DNA of 64,000 nucleotides from Isoetes taiwanensis (lineage: Eukaryota; Streptophyta; Lycopodiopsida; Isoetales; Isoetaceae): the NCBI GenBank assembly GCA_021234155.1, contig JAJEKV010000031.1:5594748-5658747 (forward strand). The letters are read 5' to 3'. Shown piece after piece: positions 46,301 through 58,223 of this stretch. Within the stretch, counting starts at the first letter, position 1. Every line of letters begins with the position of its first letter. Position numbers and translations under genes: made by a program. The notes beneath the pieces are model-generated. The model was given only the letters and a program-made list of their open reading frames with translations. It ran no database searches and was not told the origin of the DNA.

Positions 46301-46587
46301 ACTCACATAGTGCGCGAGAGGCACTTTCAAAATTTTTGAAAAGGCCCTAGGTGCACTCTGTGAGGGGTTACTCCTTTTTTGCTCTATTTTTTTGTTTTCT
46401 ATACAGTTTCTTAGTGCTAGAATATGTTTTTCTGGCTTAAATTCAAATTTTAAGCTACCCTGAGCTATCAGATTACTCTAATCATGCATCTTTCTAGGTC
46501 AAAATTGGTCAAACACTCACACAGTGCGCGAGAGGCTTGTTCAAAATTTTTGAAAAGGGCCTGGGCGCACTCTATGAGGGGTTTCTC
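46301..46587. repeat. Direct repeat (46301-46374 and 46514-46587)
   Basis: Two 74-bp copies share ACTCACA.AGTGCGCGAGAGGC and TTTTTGAAAAGG.CCT.GG.GC; 213 bp apart with about 85 percent identity. They lie within the presumed leader of the LTR element at 46784. Confidence 0.85.
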
Positions 46588-46734
46588 CCTAATGGCCAGA
46601 TTTTTTCAGGGTTTCTACAGCATTATCTTAATTTATTGTTCTAAGGATTGGAATTTTTTTTTCCCAAATTTCAAGGTTCATGCTTGGTTTGTTATTCCCA
46701 AGGCTGAACATCTACTGTTAGTCCTATCAGGAAA

Positions 46735-46783
46735 ATGGTCAGTGCCCGATCTTGGTCTACCAAGATCATGGCTCTGATACCTC
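46735..46783 (-). promoter_or_regulatory. Decayed gypsy leader with PBS-like site
   Basis: The minus strand reads GGTATCAGAGCCATGATCTT, closely resembling the leader and initiator tRNA-Met PBS of element I (62600-62650), including the GGTAG.CC.A.ATC block further in. This implies the internal part of a gypsy element once lay to the left. Confidence 0.6.
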
Positions 46784-47618
46784 TATGACGTCCCTTACTT
46801 CGTCTACGATGCTCCCGTCGTATCGGAAGGCGGAGTTTATCCACTTGGCAGCCAAACTGACAGAGGCCGCCCACCTGACACCAATCCCTTGACAAGGAAT
46901 CGATGAGGAAGAATGGACGGGTCATTTGTCCCGTCTTCCCTCGGGATCATCCTAGCTGCAGAAGCATAAATAAACGTAAGCACATGACATGAAATACAAA
47001 TAGAGCCACCTCGAAGGGTGGTTGTACCATAGTATCCATGTATAAGCACATCAACAACATCATCATCAAATGGGAGATCCTACCCAAGGCTCAGACTCCA
47101 GGGGTATGGACTGGCGGCTTGGGTCTCCAGAAGCCATTACAGACAGAATTCATGAGAGTGGATTGGGCTGGCATAGGAAGATGGTTGTTGTGAAGTCATC
47201 TCCATCCGCCCTTCCGGTGCATACTTTGCAGAATAAGTCGAAGAGTCTTGGGACTGGACCGTAGCTGCGTAGCCAAGAGGGCTAATACTGGGTTTCATCT
47301 CCCCAGCCCCGATGAGGTAGGAAGATGATCACCTCCTCCAGAGGCACGCATGCCCATTGTAGGCAGCTAGAGAGCCACTGTCTGTCTACGACTTGAACCT
47401 CCTAGAAGGTGACGCATCACCCAAGAGGTGTCTAAAGACTGAAAAATAGATTGGCTAAAATGAATCGTAACCAAAAAGGGAATCCGGAAACTAGACTGAA
47501 CTCAGACCCCCATGACTATGGCTTATATATGACTGCCATATCAGCAACAAACATGCAAAGCCACGTCAGCAGGCGTGCAATGACACGTCAGCAGTGTGAC
47601 GTCATCCTGAGTCTAACA
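46784..47618 (-). repeat. LTR related to the element I LTR, adjoining copia pol
   Basis: About 835 bp. Its left part aligns with the element I LTR (TATGACGTCCC against TGTGACGCTCCC; CATCTCCATCCGCCC and CTTTGCAGA blocks in the same order). Its right end is TGTTAGACTC on the minus strand, preceded by GGGAGGGG, directly abutting the copia pol stop codon, which lies inside TGTTAG. It may be the 3' LTR of the copia element, a decayed gypsy LTR, or a fusion of both. A TATATAAG box occurs on the minus strand near 47525. Confidence 0.55.
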
Positions 47619-48587
47619 CCCCTCCCGATGACGTACACTGCTGAGAAAGAAAACAGTTAAAGAAACAATGTGAAACATTTGCTTCATAGCAACAAAATGC
47701 TTGCCTACAAGAGGTTTTATCAACCCATCTGCTGCCTGTCCTTGTGAAGAACAATGTGAAAGAGAAATAATTCCAGTATCAAGCTGTTCGCGAATGAAAC
47801 ATACTTTGATATCGAGATGTTTAGTCAGATGATGCCATTTATGATCTTTAGCATGAGAAATTGCACCGTTATTGTCACAATAAAGATAGGCTAGTGTATC
47901 TTTGACCCCTAAATCTTCATATAAATGAACAAGCCAAAGCATTTCTTGGACTGCCGTGCACAAGGCTTTAAGCTCTGCTTCAGTGGCACTGAGACTGCAA
48001 GTTGCTTGTTTCTTGGATCCCCATGTAACTGGATTACCAGCAAAGAAGGAAATATAACCAGTTAGAGATCTTCTATTTTCGACATCGCTTGTGGCATGAT
48101 CAGAATCTGCATATATAAGAAGCTTAGGATCATCCAGACAAGTGTAATGGAGACCTTCTGTAGTAGTTCCCTTAAGATAGTGAAGAACCTTCTTGGTTGC
48201 ATGCCAGTGAGAGGACTTAAGATGATGCATGAAACATGTAAGAACCCCTACAATGTAGACGATATCAGGACGAGTAACAGTAACAAAAAGAAGAGCTCCA
48301 ACTAGTTGCATGTACAGTGTAGCATCAACGTCCTTATGTGCTGAATTAAGAGTCAATTCTTCACCTGGATCATGAGGTATAACTGAGGCCTTACAATCTG
48401 CCATGTGAAACCTGTGTAATACCTCATTAACATATTTATGTTGCGAGAGAAAAATGCCATGAGGTTGTTGCCAAACTTGTAAACCCAAACAGTAATGCAT
48501 GAACCCCAAGTCTGTAATCTCAGAATTCGTACGCAGGGAATCCTTGGTGCTAGAAATCAAATCAGTAGCATCTCCTGTGAGTACCAT
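47613..48587 (-). pseudogene. Copia RT C-terminus and RNase H
   Basis: 324 codons. This is the Ty1/copia region downstream of the YIDDM catalytic box (VLTGD, DLGFMHYCLGLQV), with YLKGT, LLIYADSDHATSDVENRRS, ATEAELKALC, HLTKHLDIK and ADGLIKPL, the complete RNase H order. It ends in the polypurine tract/LTR junction (RHREGC, stop TAG). The YIDD box itself lies just upstream, in frame with weak start context. Confidence 0.9.
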
Positions 48588-48953
48588 ATCATCAATATAT
48601 AGAAGTATAATGGAAACATATAGAAGATGATAGTAAATATTACAGTGAGCGCGAGATCGTTGATAACCAAGACTTAAGAGAAAAGCATTAATCTTGTGAT
48701 GCTAACATCTAGGAGCCTGCTTGAGCCCATATAGACTCTTTTTGAGTTTGCAAACATAATCAGGAACCTGCGGATCTTCAAAACCAAGTGGTTGCTGCAT
48801 ATAAATATCTTCTTCGAGATCTCCATTAAGAAAAGCTGATTTAAAATCTAGCTGATAGATAGACCAACGTTTTGATGCTGCCAAGGCTGAGACTGCACGT
48901 AAGGTATCCAACCTTACAACATGAGCGAATACCTCATTGTAATCAAACTCCTC
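48588..48953 (-). pseudogene. Copia RT N-terminal part
   Basis: After a TAG at 48954-48956 (following GFTQ) the frame reads [20 protein letters not shown], the conserved [21 protein letters not shown], then [16 protein letters not shown] and another TAG at about 48700 where the family has Trp. The remainder links to the YIDD box. Confidence 0.85.
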
Positions 48954-50207
48954 CTACTGAGTAAAGCCTTTAGCCACGAATCGTGCCTTATATTTGAATA
49001 ACGTACCATCCGAGTGAAATTTTGTCTTGTAAATCCACTTTGCGCCAACAATATTAGTATTCAAAGGCTTCGGAACTAACTCCCATGCTTGTTGTTTATG
49101 TAACATATCAATTTCGTCTTGCATGGCTTGTACCCAATGAGGATGCTTGGCTGCTTGAGCATAAGTGAGAGGATCAACATGATTCAGAACCGTGGTCATT
49201 AATGCAAAGTTACATGGAACTTCTAAGGGTGGGAGACCAGCTAGCCTTCTGGATCTCCTTGGGCTGGCGGGTGAAAAGCTAAGTAAATCTGCTTGGTTTT
49301 GAAGTGGAATCGACAAAGGAGAGTTTGACGGAGACATAGCAGGCTGAAGATAATCAATTGGATCAAACGAGGCATATGGACTAACGGACAGAGGAGGAGC
49401 AGAAACAAAAGGTAGAGACTCAATGGAAGAGGAAGGCAAAGAGGCAGCTGGTACAAAAGGTAAAGGATCAAATGGATAGCAAGATGAAGAATCAATGGAA
49501 CCTGAAGTTGAACTTGAAATTGAAGGTGAGGTGGAGGAAGATACTGGAGGAGTAACAGTAGTATTAGGATCAATTCCAGCAGAGAAAGGAGCAGCAACAC
49601 GAACATCGAACAAATCTTGAAGACTTTTGTCATACTCAACACTAGGTGGTTCATAAAAAACAGAAGAATAAACGGCCTCTTCTATAAATTGCACACTTCT
49701 AGAAGGAAAAACCTTGTTTATAACCGGATCATAGCATCTCCGTGCCTTCATATTATCGGGATACCCAATGAAAATCACTTTGACTGCTCGATTAGACAGC
49801 TTACCTTGTTTTTGCAAAATTTCTCGAGGCAAAGTCGCATAGGCAAGACACCCAAAAATTCTGAAATGGAAGACATCAGGTCGAACTCCATAGATAGCTT
49901 CAAACGGAGTCTTGAGGTTCAAAGATTTGGTAGGTGCCCTATTAGATACATAGACTGCTGTTTTGATTGCCTCTGCCCAAAAACTAGGTGGCAACTGTTT
50001 GTGCTTAATCATACTCCGTGCAAGATCCATAAGAGTACGATTTTTACACTCTGCCACACCATTCTGTGGATGAGCATAAGGAACTGCCAACTGTATACGA
50101 ATGCCCTTATCATCAAGAAACTGTTGAAATTGGTCTGAGAGGAACTCTCCAGCATTATCTGTACGGATCGACTTGATAGGTACAGCAAATTCCTTTTCAA
50201 CTCGCAC
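48954..50207 (-). pseudogene. Copia integrase core and RT start
   Basis: 417 codons. The integrase second Asp is in SIRTDNAGEFLS and the Glu in HPQNGVAECKN. Then follow ARSMIKHKQLPPSFWAEA, the GYRP/DVFH block (YGVRPDVFHFRIFGCLA), and a Ser/Pro-rich linker. The RT start is VQAMQDEIDMLHKQQAWELV and AKWIYKTK. It is joined to the upstream frame by a one-base shift at 50200 within the KAFYKFQ segment. Confidence 0.9.
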
Positions 50208-51117
50208 TGAAAAGTTGAAACTTATAAAATGCCTTTGACCTAAGTTTCAAGGTATATACCCAGGTAAACCTACTGAAATCATCAATGAGCACTAAGAAGT
50301 ACATGCTGCCTGCTAATGATGCAACAGGCATATAACATATGTCCGAATGAAGAAGCTCCAAAGGTTTGGTAGCCCTATGTTCTGTTTGCAAAGGATAAGA
50401 AGCTTGAACTTGCTTACCAAGTCTGCAAGCAGGACAATCAAATCCAGAAAGTTTAAATGATGGCAGTCCTTCGACCATATTTAACTTGGAGGCTAAAGTC
50501 AAAGTGGAAGTTGCAACATGTCCATACTTATCATGCCACAATGATTCAACGGTCTTTGGAACTGCTGCCAGCAAAGAATATTCTTTTTGAGAAGATGGAG
50601 AAGAATTGGAGTTAGTAGTAAGAATATAAAGACCATCCTTATTGAGTCGCCCCCGTGCAACCGGATTTAATTTCTGCAGATCTACATAGTGAAGAGGATT
50701 CTTTTGTGTAATATGAACTTGACCATCTAAAAACAAGATCGAGTATCCCATTTTTCTATCAAATTCAGAAACACCAGGCACCAAAATCACATCTTCAATA
50801 TTCAATTTGAGGCACTGATCTGTTTCCAAAGTGAGAGTGCCTTTAGCTAGAGATTTTGCAAGATTACCATCTGCCATCTTAACCACTGTATTATCATGAG
50901 GTGTACGATTCTTTAGAATATGTGATTTTCCTGCCAAATGCTTAGTAGCACCAGAATCAAGCAACCATTCGTCTTCAGGTAATTGATGTGCAGCAATATT
51001 AAGAAACTCAGCTTCGATATCTTCAATGGAAAGATGAGATACTTGTGCAGATAGTTCTTGTTTAGAAGCTGGAATAACTGATTGTTGAATTATCGGCTGT
51101 TGTATTGGCTGAACCAC
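50197..51117 (-). pseudogene. Copia protease, GAG-pre-integrase and integrase start
   Basis: 306 codons. Aspartic protease WLLDSGATKHLAG, then GAG-pre-integrase (WHDKYGHVATSTL), the integrase zinc finger (FDCPACRLGKQ) and the first catalytic Asp in HSDICYMPVASLAG, LVLIDDFSRFTWVY. A TAG separates it from the gag tail upstream (after NSEQ). Confidence 0.9.
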
Positions 51118-51280
51118 CTACTGCTCCGAATTTGGCTGACGAACCTGCTGGGAATGTGGCTGACTAATCTGCTGTGATACTTGTGAAGGAGATGATTGTG
51201 CCTGATCTTTCAGATATTGAACAACATTTTTATGAAATTGTCTGCAATCTCTTCTTATATGTCCTTTCTTTCCACAACGT
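51118..51280 (-). pseudogene. Copia gag tail, truncated in its zinc knuckle
   Basis: Starts at RCGKKGHIRRDC: the first Cys of the CCHC knuckle is lost to the inserted LTR. A Gln/Ser/Pro-rich tail follows to a TAG. The longer open frame reaching 51390 is an artefact read from LTR sequence. Confidence 0.85.
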
Positions 51281-52861
51281 TGTGACGCTCCCAGAACATA
51301 TACGACGCTCGGACGTATACATACGGGGACTTCCCCCTCCCATGGCAACCATCTTGCCATGAGCAGGGCCCTCCGTCTAACTCGGGCCATCTATGGAAAG
51401 ATGCTCGAGTGAAGGACACAGAGGGGTCATTCGGCCCACGCCTTCAATGGGGCTCCTATGTCGCGGAAGCGTGAATACAAGGTTAGCATACAGCATAATC
51501 ATATCATAAATACCACCACAAAGGGTGGCACATCCATCCAACTGATAATAACAGAGAAGATACATTTAATACTAGAGAAAACACCCCAAACCCATGGTTC
51601 TACCCCGGCTCAGACTCCAGTGAGGATCGACTGACAGCTAGGTCTCAAGAGATCAGCAGACCGATTCTTGGCATGGCGTTGGCTGGCATAGAACATCGGC
51701 TAGGGTTGTCCACTCCATCCGCCCCTCCTGTGCACACTTTGCAGATGAGTCGAATCATGCTATGGCATCACTATAGCCTTCCGGAAATGCAGGCTCAAGG
51801 TGTCACCCTTCAAGCCTACTCCAGGTTTCATGAAGACCTGTCCGATGAGGCAGGTCGGGGAAGCGTCCCCTTCCAGGATCACAGCGGTTCCATGGGTGAG
51901 CTAGAGAATACGTGCCGCATCAGCGACCCCCGCATCCGTACCCGACTTACTCCCCTAAATCTACACAAAGTACAGGGCGCCCCATACGGGTCACATCTCT
52001 GCACCCAGGGAGTGTCAGACCCATACCCGGCCCTCTACGTGACCGGCTATCAGGCCTAGCCCACTGTAGGAGTCCCAGGAGCCTTGTATGTTCGTGCAAG
52101 ACCCCACCCCCACTTCACCACTGCGTCCCTTCTCTGGTGCTAAGCAATTCCATAGCATCCACGACTCGGTGGTCTCTTGTGCACAGGCCGCAACAATTGG
52201 GAATTAAAGGAGCTACTAGGAGCATACTAAGAGCATAAGGCACAAAGGTCTCTACCCCCCTCCAATCCCTGCTTTACGGAAGGCTAACAGAGATACTTTC
52301 ATAGATTCATCCATCCATATCAAAACATAATCCATAATTGAAATGTAATCCTAAATATCAGAGAAGGGTTAATCCTAACAAAGATAACCAGAGAAGACTA
52401 GCTGAAGCACTATCCTAGAAGCTCAAGCTAGACTACCCACTAACCCGAGTTTCTGCTAGACCCGTTATCATGGGGCACCTCCATCCTTCAGCAACTTTGG
52501 TGTTCAGCAACAACTTCAGCAACTTGGTTGTTCAGCAACAGCTTCAGCAACTTGGGCGCTCAGCTGCTCCTCCTCCTGGCTCGATTTTTGGGGTCAAATG
52601 GGATAGGGACCCAATTTGATGCCCCAAGTTAGCATTTCCCTGCTGGCCAATCGAGTTTGGCCAAGTGGCACCTTCCTACTTAATCATTTATCCTAATTAA
52701 GTCACTTTGACAATATAACCTTTAATAATTAATTTAGCATAGCTAAATTAATCTCTTTTAGGTTAACCCCCTAGGTTAGAATACCCCATGGTGGCGTATC
52801 CTTATTGTGTGACGTGTCAGTATATTTATACGGATACCATATAAATACTTGGAACGTCACA
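51281..52861 (-). repeat. 3' LTR of Ty3/gypsy element I
   Basis: 1581 bp bounded by TGTGACG...CGTCACA, matching 62652 onward with a few percent differences and one short indel-rich patch near 52020-52080. It interrupts the copia gag. Three GTTCAGCAACA.CTTCAGCAA repeats lie near 52490-52560. A TATAAATA-type box occurs on the minus strand near 52825. Confidence 0.95.
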
Positions 52862-52875
52862 TTCTCCCCTCCTTA
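52862..52875 (-). promoter_or_regulatory. Polypurine tract of element I
   Basis: Minus-strand TAAGGAGGGGAGAA directly precedes TGTGACGTTCC, the 3' LTR start. Confidence 0.9.
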
Positions 52876-53357
52876 GAAATAATGTTGTCCTCAGCATTAG
52901 GGTTAGTTAGAAATATAAGAAATTATACATAAAGGAGGAAAGTAATTCCTTATTTCCGAAGGTAACATCATTACAACTTAAGCATAACCTAGTTTAAGCA
53001 CCAAGGTGCATTTCACATAATTATCATAAGAAAAGGTTTCAAGGACCAAAGTCCAATATCAACATCACAGTGACAAAAAAAAGTAACACATGTAGACAAG
53101 ACAAAACTGGAGAAGTCAGGCCATCAGCAACCCTCTATACATGGGCAGGTCACGTACTGCTCACTGGCCTGCACATGTCAATACATCAGTATAGATAGAT
53201 AATATAAGTAGGTTGTGGTTGAAGGGACCACCCCCTATAAAAAATGAAAGGAAAAACCTATCTACAAGGGAACCTATCATGCCTATGGTTCGCAATTCAT
53301 TGCGGCGTAAGGAATGGTCAAGTTCCCATTAGAGCCGAGATGAATGCGGCCTATCAA

Positions 53358-54237
53358 CTATATGCTTTCCAAGCAATTCGCGGTCATGCCCACATTGACA
53401 ATACACCATGTCCTAGAGAACACGAAGGTGATCTCATCATCGGTAACTATTGTTAACCACGATGCATCTACCCGTCTACTGTATGATTCTCGGCGAATCA
53501 AGCCTTCAAGCTTACCGCCGGGTGCGGGGTTGATAGCATCGTTGATGGTGCGGCCCTGAGATTCCCGCAGGAAGTCCGGATAGTGCTTCTCAAGGTCTAT
53601 CTTCATCACCCTGTTTCCACTTAACCAAGTATTGCAACATTTGAGTCCTTCTGGTCTGCTTATATGCTCGATCAAGAAGAGCTTCAGGCACTATATCTAA
53701 ATGCTCTTCTGTCATTTCAAGGAGGGTGGGTGTATCCAAGATCTCCTCTGGATCCGGGGTATGCTGCTTCAGAAGACTTACGTGAAAGACCTTGTGGATC
53801 TTCAAGCGGGGTGGCAAATCCAAGCGATATGCCTGTTCGCCCACACGTTCAATGATGTTGAACGGCCCAGCCCATCTGGGTGCCATCTTCTTGCAGTTAC
53901 CAATCTTAAGCTTGGCTTGTTTTACCTTAATTTTGAGCCAAACTGATTCGCCCACCTGGAAGACTCGTGGGGTCCTGTGCTTATCCGCAATACTCTTCTG
54001 ACGACTTCGTGCAGCTACTAAGTAACCACGAACTTCTTCAACCAAAGCTTGCATTTCCAAGAGGAGTTGTTGAGAAACCTCCACCTTAGAAACGGGATTA
54101 TGCCATGTGTCTGGGGTAAGGCATTGATAACCATAATTTATCATGAAGGGAGACATTCTGGAAGACTCCTGTTTCATGCTGTTGTAGGCAAACCAAATAA
54201 ATATAGTCAACCCATTGTGATTGCTTACTCCACACAT
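53358..54237 (-). pseudogene. Element I integrase C-terminus and chromodomain
   Basis: Frame 53590-54237 holds the post-core block (MSPFMINYGYQCLTPD), GESVWLK, APRWAGPFNIIERVG, HKVFHVSLLKQH, then the start of a chromodomain (PEALLDRAYKQTR, LQYLVKWKQG). A shift near 53600 moves the remainder (EKHYPDFLRESQGR) into the frame 53358-53675. A chromodomain directs integration of chromoviruses to marked heterochromatin (family knowledge). Confidence 0.85.
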
Positions 54238-54737
54238 AACTTCGTAGCATATCCTCTATAATGTGATTGGTACGCTCTGTCTGACCATCCGTCTGAGGAT
54301 GATATGCTGTACTCATAGCAAGCTTGGTCTGGATGGTGGCAAAGAAATCTTTCCAGAATGCACTTAGAAACTTGGGATCCCTGTCGGATACTATAACCCG
54401 AGGCATTCCATGCAATCTGAAGATCTCCTTTGTAAACAGCAAAGCGGTGTCGAAGGCTGTATCCGTGGTACGACATGGCAAGAAATGAGCCATTTTTGAC
54501 AATTTGTCGACCACTACCATCAATGCATCATATCCACGGAGAGTACGTGGAAGGCCCACAATGAAATCCATGGTTATTACTTCCCATTTAGCATTGGGTA
54601 CATCCAGAGGTTGCAACTCTCCTGGAATCCTTAATAGATCAGCCTTGGTTTGTTGGCACACCTGACACTGCTTAATATACCTGGCAATGTCTTTCTTCAT
54701 ACTCGGTCAAAAATAACTGGAGCGAATCTTAAAATAG
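54098..54737 (-). pseudogene. Element I integrase core
   Basis: 200 codons with the DDE triad intact: D in ITMDFIVGLPR, D in VIVSDRDPKFL, E in DGQTERTNHII. The HHCC finger starts in the upstream frame (HNSPIAGHAG) and ends here (CQVCQQTK). A TGA at about 54705, where the family has Trp (after SSYF), splits the finger. A frameshift near 54230 ends this frame. Confidence 0.9.
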
Positions 54738-55876
54738 GTTTTCATGAAACCTGCATGTCCAGCTATAGGGCTGTTGTGTGTGTCATGGAGAATTAGCTTA
54801 CGTACTTCTGAAGTCTTAGGTACACACAACTTATCTTTGTAATATAACAAATTGCCCTCTTTCTTATACGAACGGAAAGCTTCACGTTCTTTATCTGTGC
54901 GTGCCTCCTTAGCCAAACTATCCCACACGTCACGGAACTGTGGATCTGTGGCCAAGGTCTGCTCTATCTGCTTTCCTAACTCACTAGTGAGTGTGGAAAT
55001 TGCATTACAATGGGTTTGGGTTACCAAGGGATGGCGTGACAACGCATCTGCAACCACATTGTGTTTCCCAGGCTTATACATAATCTCAAAATCATACTCC
55101 TCCAGAAATTCCATCCATCTTCTCTGACGGAGGTTGAGATTCGGCTGGGTTGTGAGATAACGTAGACTCTGATGATCCGTATCCAACTGGAATCTTCTAC
55201 CAAGAAGGTAGTGTCTCCATATACGCAGGGCACGGACAACGACTAACAACTCCTAGTCATGGGTAGGGTATCACTGCTCAGTTTCGTTCATTTTCTTTGA
55301 ATCATAGGCAATAACCCTCCCCTCCTGCATTAGGACTCCACCGGTAGCAATCTTACTGGCATCCGTTGCTACTAGTTTATCCTTTTCGGGGTCCGGCAAT
55401 GTGAGGACTGGTGCGGACGTTAAAGCATCCTTAAGCTTCTGAAAACTGACCTGGACCTTTGCTTTCCAATGTTCCATCCAATCCTTCACTTTCTCATGCT
55501 TCGTAAGGTCGGTAAGAGGTGCTGCAATCTTTGCAAAATCCTTAACAAATTTCCGGTAATACCCTGCCAACCCTAAGAAACTTCGGACCTCTGAAACATT
55601 ACCTGGAATGGGCCAATCCTTCACTGCCTCTATCTTTGCTGGATCTGTAGCAATTCCCTCTGCTGAAATGACATGTCCCAAATAATCCACCTTCGGAGTG
55701 GCAAACTTGCACTTAGAGAACTTGGCAAAGAGCTGGTGACGTCTTAGCTTTTGTATGGCCAACTGAAGATGTTTCTCATGCTCCTCCAGGGTCTTACTAT
55801 AGATGAGAATGTCGTCAAAGAAAATAACGATAAAATCATCCAAGTATTGTCGGAAGACATCATTCATTAACCTCAT
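54707..55876 (-). pseudogene. Element I RT C-terminal half and RNase H
   Basis: Frame 55271-55876 begins MRLMNDVF and holds the catalytic FFDDILIYS box, [19 protein letters not shown], then RNase H ([16 protein letters not shown]). TGA and TAG codons at about 55250-55272 break the ETEQ..HD.ELL block. The frame 54707-55249 continues with WRHYLLGRRFQLDTDHQSL and VADALSRHP. Confidence 0.9.
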
Positions 55877-56397
55877 AAAGGTTGCGGGGCATTAGTTAAT
55901 CCAAAAGGCATAATGGTAAACTCATAATGCCCATATCTAGTGCGAAAAGCAGACTTATGGATATCCTCCTCTTTAATTCTTATTTGGTGATATCCGGAGC
56001 GTAAATCAATCTTTGAGAAATACTTGGCCCCTTGCAACTGGTCCATAAGATCGTCTGCTCTAGGCAAAGCATAGCGATTCTTGATCGTATGCTTGTTGAG
56101 CTGTCGATAGTCAATATACATCCTCAGGGAGCCATCCTTCTTCTTAACAAAAAGGATAGGAGCGCCAAAAGGCGAAACACTAGGCCGGATGAAGCCTAGG
56201 TTTAGTAACTCCTGAAGTTGCTTCTTAAGCTCTGCCAACTCAGGGGGACTCATACGGTACGGGGCCTTACTGGTAGGCTTTGTACCCGGTTCCAAAGCTA
56301 TCTCACATTCTACCCCTCTGAATGGAGGAAGTTTCTGGATCTCGTCTGGAAAGAGATCGGTAAATTCCCTGAGGAGATTAGCAATGCTCTCTGGCAA
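55873..56397 (-). pseudogene. Element I RT N-terminal half
   Basis: 174 codons. Pre-[21 protein letters not shown], then RT blocks [63 protein letters not shown] and [15 protein letters not shown] one-base shift in the PATF motif moves to the next frame. Confidence 0.9.
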
Positions 56398-56405
56398 CGC
56401 ATCAA

Positions 56406-57045
56406 CTACTTGCTTCTGTTTAGCATCTGACTCAATGGATGCAAGTCTGATAACGCAAAGTAGCTTATTCTTGCGTACTGCCTGATGGACATAGACTGCA
56501 TAATGGGGTTTAAGGAATCACCTTTTATAGTTACGCGGGCTCCATTAGCTGCGTTGAAGGTAACCTGCCATTTTTCGCAGTCTATATTGGCTTTTGCAGA
56601 TGCCAAGAATTCCATACCAACAATCAGATCATATTTGCCAATATCCATTAACTCGGCACCCAATGCAACTGGTGCACCTGTTTTGTCTTGTATTTTAAGG
56701 TTAATGTGCATGGCCATGAGTATGTCTGATTTTACCCTTCAGCTAAGGTGGACAGGTTTGATTCGGGACCTCAAAGTCTATGCTGCAATTTGCAATCCAG
56801 GCCATTCTAGGAGAAGCAAAATTATGTGTACTTCCGTATCCATAAGAATTATGAAAGGCTTCTTGTCTACTTGACCTATAGTGGAAATGACGGTGGCTGA
56901 CTTTCAGCATTACCCGGTTTCTATGGCTGCAAGGATATGGGGACGACGCAGTGAATATCCGGGGAGCCTCCTCCTCAACGGTGGTGTAGACTGAGATCGT
57001 CCCAATCGAGGGCGGCCATGGCCAGGCGGTCCCATTCTGTGACAT
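56406..57045 (-). pseudogene. Element I zinc knuckle and protease
   Basis: The knuckle is degenerate (ACYFVCG..LHAIA, about 57050-57085). The protease active site reads LMDTG then STHNF across a one-base frameshift at about 56829, so the triad is split between frames. The C-terminal half (56406-56717) has KYDLIVGMEFLASAKANIDCE, the conserved flap-side DLILGM..L block. Confidence 0.75.
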
Positions 57046-57154
57046 AAAGGCAATTGCATGAAGTGCGGGGCCGCATACAAAGTAACATGCCTTATCTCAA
57101 GCGAGCTGCTCTAGGGGCCTCTTTGGGAATATCGCGTAAGAGGTTCGAACTTCC

Positions 57155-58223
57155 TTACCGACATTGTTCGGTTTGTCGGAACATCTTGAAGGTGACTTTC
57201 TTTTCTGGCGGTAGTAGAGTTCTCAATGGACGAGAGGGCCTAGGACTTGGTGGCCGGGGCTTGTAGGGTGTGTACAGGCGTGGCTGGGAATAAGATGCAA
57301 GATGCTGGTACTGGTTTCGTGGTGTATCCTCTTCAAGGCTCAATGCCTTAGCCTCAGCCTCTGCAACTGACTTCGGGTCTATGGCTTTAATCATTCGTTT
57401 AATTGATGGGGCCAACCCTTCAATATAACCCTCCACTGCCCTCTTCTCATTCATTCGGCACATCTGACCTCAAAGCGCATGAATTCATCTGTGTAGGCCC
57501 TGGCCCGACATACCCTTACGCTCTAAATTTGTAAAAGTCTGAATCTGTTGGCATTTGTCCGCCCGGGGCACATAATGCGACTTAAAAGCTTTGGCAAACT
57601 TTTTGAACTTGCATCTGCTTCTATCCAAATGCTTGGCTCTGGCATAGCCCTTCCACCAAATACGAGCGGCTCCTGTAAGGTTCGTGGTGGCGACTTTTCC
57701 GGTATCTTTTTCTGTCATGCCATAGGATTTCCCAAACTCCTTCATCTCGTCCAACCAGGACTCTGCATTCAGCCCGCCTCTAGATTTCCCATCAAACCGG
57801 GCGGTTTCTTTTTTCCATATCTTTGGTTATGGCCGTATCAACCATCTTACGGTACTCCTTGTCTCGGCGCTTTGCATGGTCACAAGATGATATAGACGAC
57901 TCAGAGGACACAGAAGTGGCTGATTGTGAGGATGTGGCACTATCCGTAGACGAGCTTCGACGACGTTTGGAATGGTGCCTCCTTTGTGCGAGTGCAGGGC
58001 CTGGTTCTGGTGCAGGTGGCTGCTGTGGTGGTGGACTTGGTGGTAACGGAGGTAACTCCGGTCCGTCCTCCTGTATGTGCAGTGGTGGATTGGCATTTAA
58101 CACATAAGCTTGGAGCTCTACTAACTGCCGCTTCATCAACATGAGTTCTTGCTCAGGTGTTAATCTGCTAGCATTCGAGGGTGTCTGCCATGAGGCGTTA
58201 CGTGCACCGTCTATATTGACCAT
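57155..58223 (-). pseudogene. Element I gag
   Basis: N-terminal frame 57792-58223 (MVNIDGARNASW, Pro-rich LPPLPPSPPPQQPP, Arg/Ser-rich tail), then 57485-57754 (ATTNLTGAARIWWKG, the A..WW block of plant gag) and 57155-57463 (EKRAVEGYIEGLAPSIKRMI). Two frame changes separate them. The start at 58223 has an ATG and follows a T-rich non-coding stretch. Confidence 0.85.

Larger units (their letters stand above)
47613..51280 (-). mobile_element. Ty1/copia element, 3' part, split by element I
   Basis: Minus-strand gag zinc knuckle, protease, integrase, RT and RNase H in copia order. The element is cut at 51280 inside the knuckle codons (CGKKGHIRRDC) by the LTR of element I; its gag N-terminus and 5' LTR must lie beyond the right edge of the window. 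Three internal TAG stops and one frameshift make it inactive. Confidence 0.9.

Noticed and set aside
19430-51120. Alternative genetic code or stop readthrough (TAG as Gln)
   Set aside because: The intact hydrolase uses TAA, other stops (TGA) and frameshifts accompany the TAGs, and only decayed elements show them.
51281-51390. Open frame extending copia gag into 51390 as an N-terminal fusion
   Set aside because: The extra codons are read from the LTR of element I; true gag lies across the insertion.
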